Assembly: GCF_014268655.2 (NCBI RefSeq)
Contig: NZ_JABWQX020000006.1
Location: 1 to 64,000 of the forward strand
Source: Pseudomonas marvdashtae
Lineage (GTDB): Bacteria; Pseudomonadota; Gammaproteobacteria; Pseudomonadales; Pseudomonadaceae
DNA: 64,000 nt
Direction: 5' to 3'
Of the stretch, positions 55,432-64,000 are shown one piece after another. The notes beneath the pieces were generated by a model. It saw nothing but the letters and a program-made list of their open reading frames with translations, was not told the origin of the DNA and made no database searches. The stretch's first letter is position 1, and the number at the start of each line of letters is the position of its first letter. The translations under genes and the position numbers were made by a program.

Positions 55432-56511
55432 ATGGCCAAGCCAGGATTTCGCCTCGCGCTGTTTGCCACGCTGCTGGCATTGATTGTCGTACTGTTGGGC
55501 GCCTACACCCGCCTGACTCACGCCGGCCTCGGTTGCCCCGATTGGCCCGGTTGCTACGGTTTCATCAGCGTGCCAAAGGGCGAAGCCCAACTGGCCCATG
55601 CCGAACTGCATTTTCCCGATGCTCCGGTGGAAGCCCATAAAGGCTGGAACGAGATGGTCCATCGCTATTTCGCTGGAGCCTTGGGGCTGATGATTACCGC
55701 ACTGGCCGCCCGGGCCTGGATGAACCGTCGCCGGCCCGGCCAGCCTTTGAAATTGCCGCTGTTCCTGCTGGCGGTGGTATTCGCCCAAGCGGCGTTCGGC
55801 ATGTGGACCGTGACGCTCAAGCTTTGGCCGCAAGTGGTCACTGGGCATTTGCTGGGCGGATTCGCGACCTTGAGCCTGCTGTTCCTGTTGACGCTGAGAT
55901 TGTCTGGCGTATTACCCGCGCTGACCGTGCCCAAGCGCTTGCAACATTGGGCCACCGCCGGACTGCTGTTGGTGATTGGCCAGATTGCCCTGGGCGGCTG
56001 GGTCAGTTCCAATTACGCCGCCGTGGCGTGCATCGACTTTCCGACCTGCCACGGCCAATGGATGCCGCCCGCCGATTTCGCCAATGGCTTTCACCTGACC
56101 CAGCACATCGGCCCGAATTACCTGGGCGGGCAACTGGACAGCGACGCCCGCACCGCCATCCACGTGACTCATCGCATCGGCGCAGTGCTGGTGACGCTCG
56201 TGCTGCTGGGACTGGCCTGGCAACTGAAAACGGTGGGCATGACCCGGCTGGCGGGGCTGGTGCTCACCGCGCTCGCCGCGCAAATCACCTTGGGTATCAG
56301 CAACGTCGTGTTTCACTTGCCGCTGCCGGTGGCCGTGGCCCACAACGCCGGGGGCGCAGCGCTGTTGCTGACCTTGGTGCTGGTCAACTATCACGCCCGG
56401 ACCAGCCTGGTCCGGGTCAAGCATCAGGTCCCGCTGCGCTGGCGCTTCAACCCGCACAAACACAGCGTCGGGCCCATCACGATTAAAGGAGCGATGCCAT
56501 GGCAACCTTGA
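55432..56511 (+). CDS. ctaA: Haem A synthase (COX15/CtaA)
   Basis: 359 residues with eight membrane segments in two related halves. Conserved haem-ligand histidines occur in [44 protein letters not shown] and [12 protein letters not shown] (the loop Cys pair is in the first and in CIDFPTCHG). It oxidises haem O to haem A. It overlaps ctaB by 13 bases and so is coupled to the enzyme that supplies its substrate. Confidence 0.95.
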   Translation: MAKPGFRLALFATLLALIVVLLGAYTRLTHAGLGCPDWPGCYGFISVPKGEAQLAHAELHFPDAPVEAHKGWNEMVHRYFAGALGLMITALAARAWMNRRRPGQPLKLPLFLLAVVFAQAAFGMWTVTLKLWPQVVTGHLLGGFATLSLLFLLTLRLSGVLPALTVPKRLQHWATAGLLLVIGQIALGGWVSSNYAAVACIDFPTCHGQWMPPADFANGFHLTQHIGPNYLGGQLDSDARTAIHVTHRIGAVLVTLVLLGLAWQLKTVGMTRLAGLVLTALAAQITLGISNVVFHLPLPVAVAHNAGGAALLLTLVLVNYHARTSLVRVKHQVPLRWRFNPHKHSVGPITIKGAMPWQP

Positions 56512-57398
56512 CCGGCGAACGCCACAGCCAGGCGATCTGGCGCGATTACCTGGAGCTGACCAAGCCGAAAGTGGTGGTGCTGATGCTGATCACCTCGCTG
56601 GTCGGTATGTTCCTCGCCACCCGTGCCGGCGTGCCGTGGACGGTGCTGGTGTTCGGCAACCTGGGGATTGCGCTGTGCGCCGGTGGCGCGGCGGCGGTCA
56701 ATCATGTGGTGGACCGTCGCATCGACGCAGTGATGGCCCGCACCCACAAGCGGCCACTGGCCGAGGGCCGGGTCTCACCGGCCGCCGCACTGACCTTCGC
56801 CCTGGCCCTGGCGGTGGCCGGCCAGGCGATGCTGCTGGCATTCACCAACCCGCTGACGGCCTGGCTGACCCTCGCCTCGTTGCTAGGGTATGCGGTGGTC
56901 TATACCGGTTTCCTGAAACGGGCGACGCCACAGAACATCGTCATCGGCGGCCTCGCTGGCGCCGCGCCGCCACTGCTGGGCTGGGTCGCGGCCACCGGTC
57001 ATGTCAGCGCCGAACCGCTGCTGCTGGTGCTGATCATCTTCGCCTGGACCCCGCCGCATTTCTGGGCGCTGGCGATTCATCGCAAAGAGGAATACGCCAA
57101 GGCAGATATCCCGATGCTGCCGGTGACCCACGGCGAGCACTACACCAAGATCCACATCCTGCTGTACACCCTGGTGCTGCTGGCGGTGAGCCTGATGCCA
57201 TTCGTGATCCAGATGAGCGGGATGCTCTACCTGATTTGTGCCTTGGTGCTGGGTGCCAGGTTCCTGCAATGGGCCGTGGTGCTGTACCGTGGCAGTCGGC
57301 CGCACGCGGCGATCAACACGTTCAAGTACTCTATCTGGTACTTGTTCCTGCTGTTCATCGCCCTGCTTGTTGATCACTACCTACTGTTGAGCCTATGA
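56499..57398 (+). CDS. ctaB: Protohaem IX farnesyltransferase (haem O synthase)
   Basis: 299 residues, a UbiA-family prenyltransferase with about nine membrane segments. The Mg-diphosphate motifs are present: [20 protein letters not shown] and the second loop motif [16 protein letters not shown]. It adds a farnesyl tail to haem B. AAAGGAGC lies before the ATG. Overlaps: 13 bases with ctaA, 4 bases with the SCO gene. Confidence 0.95.
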   Translation: MATLTGERHSQAIWRDYLELTKPKVVVLMLITSLVGMFLATRAGVPWTVLVFGNLGIALCAGGAAAVNHVVDRRIDAVMARTHKRPLAEGRVSPAAALTFALALAVAGQAMLLAFTNPLTAWLTLASLLGYAVVYTGFLKRATPQNIVIGGLAGAAPPLLGWVAATGHVSAEPLLLVLIIFAWTPPHFWALAIHRKEEYAKADIPMLPVTHGEHYTKIHILLYTLVLLAVSLMPFVIQMSGMLYLICALVLGARFLQWAVVLYRGSRPHAAINTFKYSIWYLFLLFIALLVDHYLLLSL

Positions 57399-58030
57399 CT
57401 CGAACCCAGAAAACCGTCTTCATCCTTGCGGCCGTGATCGCAGTGATCCTCGGCCTGACCATCAATAAAGTGCTTTCCAGCAAAGGCCAAGGCGACCCGA
57501 CCGCGCTGATCGACGCCGGCATCATCCTGTTGCCGCAAAGCCGCAACCTGCCGGACGTGAAAATGACCGACCAGGACGGCCAGCCGGTGGCGATGGATGG
57601 CTTGAAAGACAAATGGAGCCTGCTGTTCTTCGGCTACACTTTCTGCCCCGACATCTGCCCGACCACCCTCGCCCAACTGCGCCAGATCAAGAGCGAACTG
57701 CCGCCAGAGGCTGTGGATAAGTTGCAGATCGTGCTGGTGAGCGTCGACCCGAACCGCGACACCCCCAAGCAGCTCAAACAGTACCTGGGCTACTTCGACC
57801 CGCAATTCAAAGGCCTGACCGCCGCCTCCGTCGAAGACCTGCAGAAACTGGCGAATGCGGTGAGCATCCCGTTCATTCCGGCGGACACCAGCAAGCCCAA
57901 CTACACGGTTGATCACAGCGGCAACCTCGCCGTGATTGGCCCGGACGGCACCCAGCGTGGGTTTATTCGCGCGCCGTTGAATAATCAGAAGTTGGTGGCG
58001 CAGTTGCCGGAGATGCTGAAACACAAATAA
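57395..58030 (+). CDS. SCO1/SenC-family copper chaperone
   Basis: 211 residues with an N-terminal membrane anchor ([16 protein letters not shown]) and a thioredoxin fold. Copper ligands are Cys84 and Cys88 in FCPDICPT, plus His174 in VDHSGN. SCO proteins load CuA on subunit II. ATGA overlap with ctaB; last gene of the oxidase operon, followed by a cluster of palindromic repeats. Confidence 0.95.
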   Translation: MTRTQKTVFILAAVIAVILGLTINKVLSSKGQGDPTALIDAGIILLPQSRNLPDVKMTDQDGQPVAMDGLKDKWSLLFFGYTFCPDICPTTLAQLRQIKSELPPEAVDKLQIVLVSVDPNRDTPKQLKQYLGYFDPQFKGLTAASVEDLQKLANAVSIPFIPADTSKPNYTVDHSGNLAVIGPDGTQRGFIRAPLNNQKLVAQLPEMLKHK

Positions 58031-58044
58031 ACGATGCAAGACCC

Positions 58045-58164
58045 GTGGCGAGGGAGCTTGCTCCCGCTCGGCTGCGCAGCAGTCGCAAAACCGGACCATG
58101 CGGTTTGCCTGAAGAAATGCAGGGGCCTGCTGCGCAGGCCAGCGGGAGCAAGCTCCCTCGCCAC
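58045..58164. repeat. REPIN (paired REP) unit 1
   Basis: The left arm opens GTGGCGAGGGAGCTTGCTCC and the right arm is its inverted copy ending GAGCTCCCTCGCCAC-like at 58142-58164, making a 120-base element able to fold end to end. The same 120 bases plus about 30 more recur 365 bases downstream. Confidence 0.9.
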
Positions 58165-58209
58165 AAAAGCTGCTCTGCGCCAGGTCGCTCTACAGACCCT
58201 GACCCTGCC

Positions 58210-58323
58210 GATCGTTCCCACGCTCCTGCGTGGGAATGGCGCCGGGGACGCTCCGCGTTCCGCTTCTGGAAGGTGACGCAGAGCGTCACGGGATGCATTC
58301 CCACGCAGAGCGCGGGAACGATC
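58210..58323. repeat. GATCGTTCCCACGC-type palindromic repeat, long form
   Basis: It starts GATCGTTCCCACGCTCCTGC and ends with an inverted GCAGAGCGCGGGAACGATC. Inner stems are GACGCTCCGCGTTCC and GTGACGCAGAGCGTCAC. It sits between the two REPIN units and is related to the copy in the T6SS operon at 21321-21422. Confidence 0.88.
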
Positions 58324-58409
58324 AAAGGCCAAGTCGCACACATCCAGCCTGGGTATTCAGATACTGCATTCCCCTGTGGAAATACAGTATCCGCAACACC
58401 CCGATCCCC

Positions 58410-58529
58410 GTGGCGAGGGAGCTTGCTCCCGCTCGGCTGCGCAGCAGTCGCAAACCCGGACCATGCGGTTTGCCTGAAGAAATGCAGGAGCCTGCTGCGC
58501 AGGCCAGCGGGAGCAAGCTCCCTCGCCAC
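58410..58529. repeat. REPIN (paired REP) unit 2
   Basis: Nearly identical to 58045-58164, with a few base differences, and similarity continues to about 58560. Spacing between the units is exactly 365 bases. The block suggests local duplication of a REPIN together with flanking DNA. Confidence 0.9.
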
Positions 58530-58572
58530 AAAAGCTGCCCTGCGCCAGGTCGCTCTACAGGCCTCTGTTATC

Positions 58573-58604
58573 GATCGTTCCCACGCTCCTGCGTGGGAAC
58601 GATC
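58573..58604. repeat. GATCGTTCCCACGC-type palindrome, minimal form
   Basis: Perfect 14-base arms, GATCGTTCCCACGC and GCGTGGGAACGATC, around TCCT. It is the short core of the longer unit at 58210-58323. Together, 58031-58736 (706 bases) holds only repeats and no supported gene. Confidence 0.88.
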
Positions 58605-58736
58605 GACATCCGAAGAACGTTACCGGTAGTGTCGTCGCTTCCTTTTACCATTTGTCGCAACTGTCATTTCTTACAGTAGCGAGGAAGTTTCGATGAGCAT
58701 TGAATGGTCTTCCGAACAAGTAAAAGGAATTATCTA

Positions 58737-58952
58737 ATGGCTCATCCATATCGGATCAAACTACCCGAACACAAACTTTCCAAGGGAGTCTCCGTCAAGG
58801 AGATAGTCCTGGACGACTCCATAAATCGAGGCGACCTGCTCAGATTCGAAGTCTTTCCCGATTTCACGTACATCGTCACCCAGAAGACCTATGAGGTAAA
58901 ACTGGACGATACTTATCGAACAGAGATTGAAACTGATCTCTACAAGCCCTGA
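58737..58952 (+). CDS. Small uncharacterised protein
   Basis: 71 residues from the ATG at 58737 with AAGGAA nine bases upstream. It is charged and mostly beta by eye, with no signal peptide. Base composition is clearly lower in GC than the neighbours. Residues INRGDLLRFEVFPDF resemble VNRDDLKFEVFPGLW in the Imm26-like protein at 35998-36585, which hints at a link to immunity-type proteins, perhaps a remnant; the match is short. A bidirectional terminator follows. Confidence 0.6.
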   Translation: MAHPYRIKLPEHKLSKGVSVKEIVLDDSINRGDLLRFEVFPDFTYIVTQKTYEVKLDDTYRTEIETDLYKP

Positions 58953-58962
58953 AAAGCTGGAA

Positions 58963-59005
58963 CAAGGGGAGAGATTTATTTCCAGCAAATAATCTGTCCC
59001 CTTTT
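58963..59005. terminator. Bidirectional terminator
   Basis: AAGGGGA at 58964-58970 with AGATTTATT pairs with AAATAATCT and TCCCCTTTT (to 59005), with one mismatch and one bulge. A T run follows on the plus strand and a run of A precedes on the other side. It separates the small plus-strand gene from the convergent receptor gene. Confidence 0.7.
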
Positions 59006-59019
59006 CACAAAATAAATAC

Positions 59020-61212
59020 TCAGAAATCAACAGTCCCCGAAAATTTCACCAAGCGCGGATCACCCTGCGAAAGGTAACCGCCGTTTGCCGAAGCCCAGTA
59101 GTTCTTATCGGTAATGTTTTCCACATTGACGCGCAACGTCAGATCTTTCTCCACGAATTTCATTTTGTAGCGTGCGCCAGCGTCGAAACGGTTCCAGGTC
59201 GGTAAGCTCAGGTTGTTGGCCTGATCCGCGTACTGCCCGCCAGTGCGCAACATCCTTGCGCTGAGAGCGGCCCCTTCGATACCCGGTACATCCCAATCCG
59301 CGCTGGCATTGAGCTGGAACGTTGGTACGCCAATGGCGTGATTGCCGTCGTTGAGGCCGCCAGCAGTATTTTTGAGTTCAGACGTCATGCGGGTGCCGCC
59401 GGCCATCAAGCGGAGGCCTTCGATTGGCTCGCCGAAAACGCTGAGTTCCAGCCCCTTGTTGACCTGCTCACCATCACGCACATAGAGGTTCTGCGCGTTG
59501 TCGACGTAACCATCGGCAGGTTTCTCGATGCGGAAAACACCCAAGTTGGCACCGAAGGTTTGCATGTCCAGCTTGATGCCCGCTTCCAACTGTTTTGTGC
59601 GGCCAGGGGGAAAGGCTTCGCCCAGGTTCGTGATGCCGCTACCGGACGCTACCGGTCCATTTGCAAGGCCCTCGATCCGGTTGGCGTAGAGCGATACGCT
59701 CTCCACAGGCTTGTAGACGATGCCGTAGACGGGCGTGGTGATGGCTTTATCGTTGATAGTGCTACGGCTGCCATCGTTTGCTGGATTGGGTACACCGTTT
59801 GAAGTGGTGCCATCGTACTTGTAGTTTTCGACACGCAACTGCTGACGACGGACACCATAAGTGACCAGCAACTTGTCATCGAACAAGCCCAACGTGTCGG
59901 AGATCGCCAGGCTACGGTTGCGGATTTTGCCGGTCACCCCGGGATCACCCATTTCACCGCCAGTACGGGACACCGCAGTCGGCTTAGGCAGCGCCGGGGT
60001 GTTGTAGATATTGCTGTTCCCAGTGACGGAACGATAGAAGGTGTAGGCGTTTTCCTGCTGGGTCCAGATCGTTGATCCGCCGATCGCAACCTGGTGGGAA
60101 ACAGGTCCCGTGTTGAAGCGCCCGTTCAACCCGCCACTGAACGATGTGTTGTCTTCATTGTGAGGAATTTCCGAGCCACCGATCGTCGCGGCACCGTTAT
60201 TGCCGACCAGTGTCGGTGTGGCATACACCCCGGTTTCTCGGGTGTGCTTCACACCGCCCGCCAGGTAGGCGGTCCAGTTTTCGTTCAGATCCCAATCGCC
60301 ACGAACCATGCCGAATGTGTCTTCGGTTTCGGAGTACGTCCAGTCCTGGCCAAAATTGTGGCTCGCGTGCGGAGCCGTGGGAATTCGGGTGGCGCTGCCG
60401 ATATTCACCGAATTACGCAGTCCATTGACGCGTTGTTTCTGATACCCGAAATCGGTGGAGACGCGGAAGTCATCACCTCGATAGTCCAAGCCGGCCACGA
60501 ACAACTTGGTGCGCTGGTCCTGGTTGTCGATCGCTGTTTCACCTTCCCGCTGGCTCAGATTCAACCGGGCGCCAAAGCGGTTATCCTCGCCGAATCGCTG
60601 TCCGATATCCAAATGCTCGCCAATGCGGCCATCGGTGCTGATGTCCTGGGTATAGCGACGAGTCGGAACATCGTCCGCGCGTTTGGGCTGCAAGTTGACG
60701 CCGCCCCCAAGCCCCGAGCCCGTCGGACTGACACCGTTGATAAACGCGTTGGGGCCTTTGAACACCTCGACACGCTCGATCGCATCCGTCGACAGAATTT
60801 GTCGCGGTAAAACGCCATACAGCCCGTTATAGGAAATGTCGTCGCTGTTAAGCGGCAAGCCTCGAATCACGAACACTTGGGATTGGTTACCAAACCCATA
60901 GGATTGACGCACCGACGGATCGTTGAGCAGCACATCTCCCACGTCTTCCGCTTGCTGATCTTCAATCAGTTGCGAGGTGTAACTGGTCATCACGAACGGC
61001 ACATCCATGTTGTCCTGATTACCCAGCACCCCCATCTGGCCTCCCCTCGCCACCTGACCACCCGCATAGGGCGTTGGTAGCGTGTTGGAATTGGGTTTGG
61101 TCGCATTGGCAGTGACGTCGGTCACTCCCAATTCAATAGGCTCTGCCGCCTGGGCAAGAAAACTGACCGAGCAGCAGGCAGCAAGCAATGTAAGACGAGA
61201 GGGGAATAACAT
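59020..61212 (-). CDS. TonB-dependent siderophore receptor
   Basis: 730 residues from the ATG at 61212, which opens a signal peptide (MLFPSRLTLLAACCSVSFLAQA). A TTG at 61245 would add eleven residues. A plug domain follows (about 45-190; QVFVIRGLPLNSDDISYNGLYG, ERVEVFKGPNAFINGVSPTGSGLGG quoted in part), then a 22-strand barrel ending in the typical aromatic F (FSGTVDF). There is no N-terminal signalling (STN) domain, so it should import without sigma/anti-sigma control. It looks closest to hydroxamate or ferrichrome-type receptors, but the ligand cannot be set. A Fur-box match lies about 40 bases upstream. Confidence 0.92.
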   Translation of the reverse strand: MLFPSRLTLLAACCSVSFLAQAAEPIELGVTDVTANATKPNSNTLPTPYAGGQVARGGQMGVLGNQDNMDVPFVMTSYTSQLIEDQQAEDVGDVLLNDPSVRQSYGFGNQSQVFVIRGLPLNSDDISYNGLYGVLPRQILSTDAIERVEVFKGPNAFINGVSPTGSGLGGGVNLQPKRADDVPTRRYTQDISTDGRIGEHLDIGQRFGEDNRFGARLNLSQREGETAIDNQDQRTKLFVAGLDYRGDDFRVSTDFGYQKQRVNGLRNSVNIGSATRIPTAPHASHNFGQDWTYSETEDTFGMVRGDWDLNENWTAYLAGGVKHTRETGVYATPTLVGNNGAATIGGSEIPHNEDNTSFSGGLNGRFNTGPVSHQVAIGGSTIWTQQENAYTFYRSVTGNSNIYNTPALPKPTAVSRTGGEMGDPGVTGKIRNRSLAISDTLGLFDDKLLVTYGVRRQQLRVENYKYDGTTSNGVPNPANDGSRSTINDKAITTPVYGIVYKPVESVSLYANRIEGLANGPVASGSGITNLGEAFPPGRTKQLEAGIKLDMQTFGANLGVFRIEKPADGYVDNAQNLYVRDGEQVNKGLELSVFGEPIEGLRLMAGGTRMTSELKNTAGGLNDGNHAIGVPTFQLNASADWDVPGIEGAALSARMLRTGGQYADQANNLSLPTWNRFDAGARYKMKFVEKDLTLRVNVENITDKNYWASANGGYLSQGDPRLVKFSGTVDF

Positions 61213-61249
61213 GGAGTGAGTACCTGCGGGGAAACGGGGAGTCAATGCA

Positions 61250-61268
61250 GGTAATGCTAATGATTCGC
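61250..61268 (-). promoter_or_regulatory. Fur box upstream of the siderophore receptor
   Basis: GGTAATGCTAATGATTCGC matches the 19-base Fur consensus GATAATGATAATCATTATC at 14 positions. It is placed 38 bases before the receptor start codon, where it would block the promoter when iron is plentiful. Confidence 0.7.
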
Positions 61269-61344
61269 AGATGGATTATCTATAACCAATGAGCGCGTTG
61301 CCATATAGATTTGGAAAGCGGTCCAGTCAGCCCAGACAGTCCCC

Positions 61345-61413
61345 GTGGCGAGGGAGCTTGCTCCCGCTCGGCTGCGCAGCAGTCGCAAAACCGGGCGATG
61401 CGGTTTGCCTGGA
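61345..61413. repeat. Truncated REPIN copy
   Basis: The left arm and middle of the unit at 58045 recur here (from GTGGCGAGGGAGCTTGCTCC through CGGTTTGCCTG), but the inverted right arm is missing. It lies between the receptor promoter and the terminator of the next leftward gene. Confidence 0.85.
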
Positions 61414-61427
61414 GATTTCCCCAACGA

Positions 61428-61457
61428 AAAAAACCCGACGTCTTGCGCCGGGTTTTT
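61428..61457 (-). terminator. Intrinsic terminator of the alpha/beta hydrolase gene
   Basis: AAAACCCG (61428-61436 region) pairs with CGGGTTTT (61449-61457 region) around a CG/CG-extended loop. On the minus strand the hairpin is followed by a long T run (complement of the A run at 61427-61433). It stands 30 bases after the stop at 61487. Confidence 0.8.
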
Positions 61458-61486
61458 GGTTCTTCTCGAAGGCCCGCTTTAAGTAA

Positions 61487-62293
61487 TCACCCCTTGGAAC
61501 TGGCCTGAGCCGCTTCAATGATCAGCTCTGCAACTTTCTCCGGATTGGACGTCATCACTACATGGGAGGCGCCCTGGACGGTGACGGTCTTTTTCGAGCC
61601 CGCGCGTTCGGCCATGAACTTCAAGGCGGCCTCAGGGATGTTCTTGTCCGCCGAGCCGTAGATGAACCAGGACGGCAGTTTTTTCCAGGCCGGGTCGCCA
61701 GACGCCTCCTTCAATGCCGCCTCGCTGATGGGGCGTTGTGTAGCAGCCATCAGGGCGGAGTCCGCCGCTGGGACGTCGGCGGCAAATTGTTGGCCGAACT
61801 TGTCCTGCTGGATGTAGAGATCTTTATTGCCGTCGTCCAACTGCACCGGAGCGGCCAAGGTCGGGCCGAGGGTGCCGCCAGGGTAGCGACCGGACAGTTC
61901 GATGGCGGTTTCACCTTTGTCCGGCGCGAAGGCTGCGACGTAGACCAGTCCCTTGACCTTGGGGTTGTTGTGCACAGCGTTAGTGATCACGGCTCCGCCA
62001 TAGGAGTGACCCACCAGGATCACCGGGCCGGCGGTGTGCTCGACGATGTCGGCGACATAATCGGCGTCCTGCTTCACGCCGCGCAGCGGGTTGGCCGCGG
62101 CAACGACCGGATACCCCTGATTCAACAACTGAGCGGCAACGCCATTCCAACTGGACGATTCGGCGAATGCGCCATGCACCAGCACGATGGTGGGCTTGGT
62201 GGCGTCAGGTTGCGCGGCGGTTGCGTTTTGAACTGATGTCAGCGCCAGCGCAGCGGTGATGGTGACGGCCAACAGCGATTTGATATTGAGCAT
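61487..62293 (-). CDS. Secreted alpha/beta hydrolase
   Basis: 268 residues from the third in-frame ATG (62293), chosen because AGGAA lies six bases before it and a clean signal peptide follows (MLNIKSLLAVTITAALALTSVQNATA). The fold signatures are IVLVHGAFAESSSW (oxyanion region), the nucleophile elbow GHSYGG and a final HVVMTSNP with the catalytic His. It is the EstC/pyrethroid-hydrolase-like family of small esterases. Substrate unknown. It sits 49 bases downstream of a second alpha/beta hydrolase gene, probably in one transcript. Confidence 0.88.
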   Translation of the reverse strand: MLNIKSLLAVTITAALALTSVQNATAAQPDATKPTIVLVHGAFAESSSWNGVAAQLLNQGYPVVAAANPLRGVKQDADYVADIVEHTAGPVILVGHSYGGAVITNAVHNNPKVKGLVYVAAFAPDKGETAIELSGRYPGGTLGPTLAAPVQLDDGNKDLYIQQDKFGQQFAADVPAADSALMAATQRPISEAALKEASGDPAWKKLPSWFIYGSADKNIPEAALKFMAERAGSKKTVTVQGASHVVMTSNPEKVAELIIEAAQASSKG

Positions 62294-62342
62294 GATCATT
62301 CCTATTTTCATTGATTGGAGGGGTGACGCTGCAGCGATGGGT

Positions 62343-63233
62343 TCACTTGGCCAGGAAATCCAACAGATCCTGATTGAGGCGGTCCTTGTGAGTGTCGGTC
62401 AGGCCGTGCGGCGCACCCGGATAGACGATCAACTCGGCGTTCTGCACCAGCTCGGCGGCGGCATGGGCGGAGGCGTCGATCGGGACGATCTGGTCGTCGT
62501 CGCCATGCACGATCAGTGTCGGCACATCGAACTTGGCCAAGTCGGCACGGAAGTCCGTTGCCGAGAACGCCGCGATGCTGTCATAGGTGTTTTTGTGGCC
62601 CGCTTGCATGCCCTGCACCCAGAACGAATCGATCAGCCCCTGGGAGACGTTCGCCCCGGCGCGGTTGAAGCCAAAGAACGGGCCGGACGCGATGTCGCGA
62701 TACAACTGCGAGCGGTTGTCCAGGGAGGCCTTGCGCAGGCCGTCGAACACTTCGATCGGCAGGCCGCCTGGGTAGTCTTCAGTCTTGAGCATCATTGGCG
62801 GAACGGCGCTGATCAGTGCGGCCTTCTTCACCCGATCGGTCCCGTGGCGGCCGATGTAGCGGGTGATTTCGCCACCGCCAGTCGAGAAACCCACCAGGGT
62901 GACGTCGTTAAGATCCAGGGCGTTGATCACCGCGGCCAGGTCATCGGCGTAGTGATCCATGTCGTTACCTTCCCACGGCTGGCTGGAACGACCATGGCCG
63001 CGGCGGTCGTGGGCGATCACCCGATAGCCTTGGTCCGCCAGGAACAGCATCTGCGATTCCCAGCTATCGGAATTCAGCGGCCAGCCATGGCTGAAGGTGA
63101 CAACTGGCCCATCTTTGGGACCCCAGTCCTTGTAATAGAGCTGTACGCCGTCCTGGGTGGTGATATAGCTGCCGGCCTGGGCTTGGGTTTGGGCTTGGTT
63201 GCCTGCTTGAGCGAGGGAGGACTGGGTATTCAT
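62343..63233 (-). CDS. Alpha/beta hydrolase of the non-haem chloroperoxidase type
   Basis: 296 residues. After a Gln/Ala-rich N-terminal tail (1-20), which is unusual for the family, the core shows [25 protein letters not shown], the nucleophile elbow [15 protein letters not shown] with the acid, and PGAPHGL with the catalytic His. This set marks cofactor-free perhydrolase/chloroperoxidase and arylesterase enzymes. AAGGAGA lies before the ATG. No strong export signal is seen. Confidence 0.9.
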   Translation of the reverse strand: MNTQSSLAQAGNQAQTQAQAGSYITTQDGVQLYYKDWGPKDGPVVTFSHGWPLNSDSWESQMLFLADQGYRVIAHDRRGHGRSSQPWEGNDMDHYADDLAAVINALDLNDVTLVGFSTGGGEITRYIGRHGTDRVKKAALISAVPPMMLKTEDYPGGLPIEVFDGLRKASLDNRSQLYRDIASGPFFGFNRAGANVSQGLIDSFWVQGMQAGHKNTYDSIAAFSATDFRADLAKFDVPTLIVHGDDDQIVPIDASAHAAAELVQNAELIVYPGAPHGLTDTHKDRLNQDLLDFLAK

Positions 63234-63410
63234 GGCAAGATCTCCTTAGGTCAGGGCTCGCCATTCGGGGGATCCGATGGCGAGTTGATGGGGAGCATTC
63301 TTGCAGCGGCATGTATACCGAAAATGTTCGACACCCGGCCGTTATGCGTTCTTTTGAGTCTGTAGATGCGCTGGATACAGTGGCTTACAAATGCATTCGA
63401 ATGAGTCCTA

Positions 63411-63436
63411 AAAAAGGCTGCACCTGACGTGCAGCC
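63411..63436 (-). terminator. Intrinsic terminator of the histidine kinase gene
   Basis: GGCTGCAC (63416-63423) pairs with GTGCAGCC (63429-63436). On the minus strand it is followed by TTTTTT (complement of 63410-63415). It stands just after the kinase stop at 63445. The spacer 63234-63410 shows nothing else firm. Confidence 0.82.
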
Positions 63437-63444
63437 AGCGTGGC

Positions 63445-64000
63445 CTACCGATCGACGCCGAAGTCGAGGGTCACGCAAAGACCGCCGCCGTCGCGGTTGC
63501 GCAGGCTCAGTGAACCACCAATCGCGACGGTCAACTGCTGGGCGATGGCCAGGCCCAGGCCGGTGCCGCCAGAGCTGCGGTTGCGTGAGCTTTCCACCCG
63601 ATAGAACGGCTTGACCACCTCGGCGAGGATTTCCTCAGGAATGCCCGGGCCTCGATCAAGCACGCTGATCGAAACGCCAGTGTTCGCATCGCCGCTGATT
63701 TCCACCTCGGCGGTGCCGGCGTACTTCAGCGCGTTATCCACCAGATTCACCAGAACACGCCGCAGCGCATGGGGCCTTGTCTCGATGATCGCGCCGTTCT
63801 GGCCGCGCAGGCTGACCTCCCGACCGGTGTCCTGGTAGTCGCACACCAGGCTTTCAAGAAACGAATCCAGACTGATGCGGCAACTGGTCTCCGTCGCACC
63901 ATGGACGCTGCGCGCATAAGCGACGCCCTCACGCACCAAGTGCTCGATCTCGTTCAGGTCGTTGCCCAGTTTGTCTTTCTCGACCGAGTCGTCCATGAAC
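63445..64000 (-). CDS. Sensor histidine kinase, C-terminal part (cut by window edge)
   Basis: About 184 residues of the C-terminal half; the gene continues beyond the right edge, so the visible ATG at 63996 is not the start. The HATPase_c boxes are complete: N box LVNLVDNALKYAG, G1 box VLDRGPGIPEE, F box VVKPFYRVE and G2 box GGTGLGLAIAQQL. Upstream residues (LNEIEHLVREGVAYAR) belong to the dimerisation helix after the phosphorylated His. A response regulator gene probably lies outside the window. The signal sensed cannot be told. Confidence 0.93.
   Translation of the reverse strand, partial: FMDDSVEKDKLGNDLNEIEHLVREGVAYARSVHGATETSCRISLDSFLESLVCDYQDTGREVSLRGQNGAIIETRPHALRRVLVNLVDNALKYAGTAEVEISGDANTGVSISVLDRGPGIPEEILAEVVKPFYRVESSRNRSSGGTGLGLAIAQQLTVAIGGSLSLRNRDGGGLCVTLDFGVDR

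Noticed and set aside
58045..58604. Possible CRISPR array
   Set aside because: The repeats are large palindromes of two families with only two copies each and no regular spacers; no cas genes are present.

Overview
The window reads as chromosome of a fluorescent Pseudomonas (P. fluorescens group). The protein set and gene order match Pseudomonas throughout, codon use is GC-rich, and the spacers carry REP/REPIN palindromes (GTGGCGAGGGAGCTTGCTCC type) and GATCGTTCCCACGC-type repeats that are typical of this group. No organism name can be fixed from the sequence alone.

Region 1 (about 0.5-37.3 kb) is a complete type VI secretion system (T6SS) of the P. aeruginosa H1 type. A leftward arm (fha, tssJ, tssK, tssL, tssM, tagF, pppA, ppkA, tagT, tagS, tagR, tagQ) carries the membrane complex, the baseplate protein TssK and the threonine-phosphorylation control pathway. 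It diverges at about 17.8-18.2 kb from a rightward arm (tssA, tssB, tssC, hcp, tssE, tssF, tssG, clpV, vgrG) carrying sheath, tube, baseplate, recycling ATPase and spike. Two effector modules are built in. A Tae4-like peptidoglycan amidase with a lipoprotein immunity candidate sits between hcp and tssE, where the P. aeruginosa H1 cluster has tagJ. After vgrG come an EagR (DcrB-like) chaperone, a 1492-residue PAAR-Rhs polymorphic toxin whose tip looks like a GIY-YIG nuclease, and two downstream small genes of which the first resembles Imm26.

Region 2 (37.3-49.1 kb) starts with a small Pseudomonas-type protein (DUF6124-like) preceded by a leader of about 220 nt rich in mutually exclusive base pairings, including one that covers its Shine-Dalgarno. 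Then come housekeeping genes: a HAD phosphatase, a gamma carbonic anhydrase, oligopeptidase A (prlC), a YheV zinc-ribbon protein, a second divergent prlC-like peptidase, a secreted TpbA-like phosphatase, a radical SAM protein (PA0069 family) with a near-perfect LexA box, a beta carbonic anhydrase, a SulP transporter and a conserved hypothetical protein.

Region 3 (49.3-58.0 kb) is the aa3-type cytochrome c oxidase operon with its assembly factors: coxB, coxA, ctaG, coxC, a small twin-membrane protein on the other strand, SURF1, a thioredoxin-fold-like membrane protein, ctaA, ctaB and a SCO protein. An RpoS-like promoter lies in front of coxB.

Region 4 (58.0-64.0 kb) is accessory: a dense cluster of palindromic repeats, a small AT-richer orphan gene, a TonB-dependent siderophore receptor with a Fur-box match, two alpha/beta hydrolases, and the 3' part of a sensor histidine kinase that runs off the right edge.
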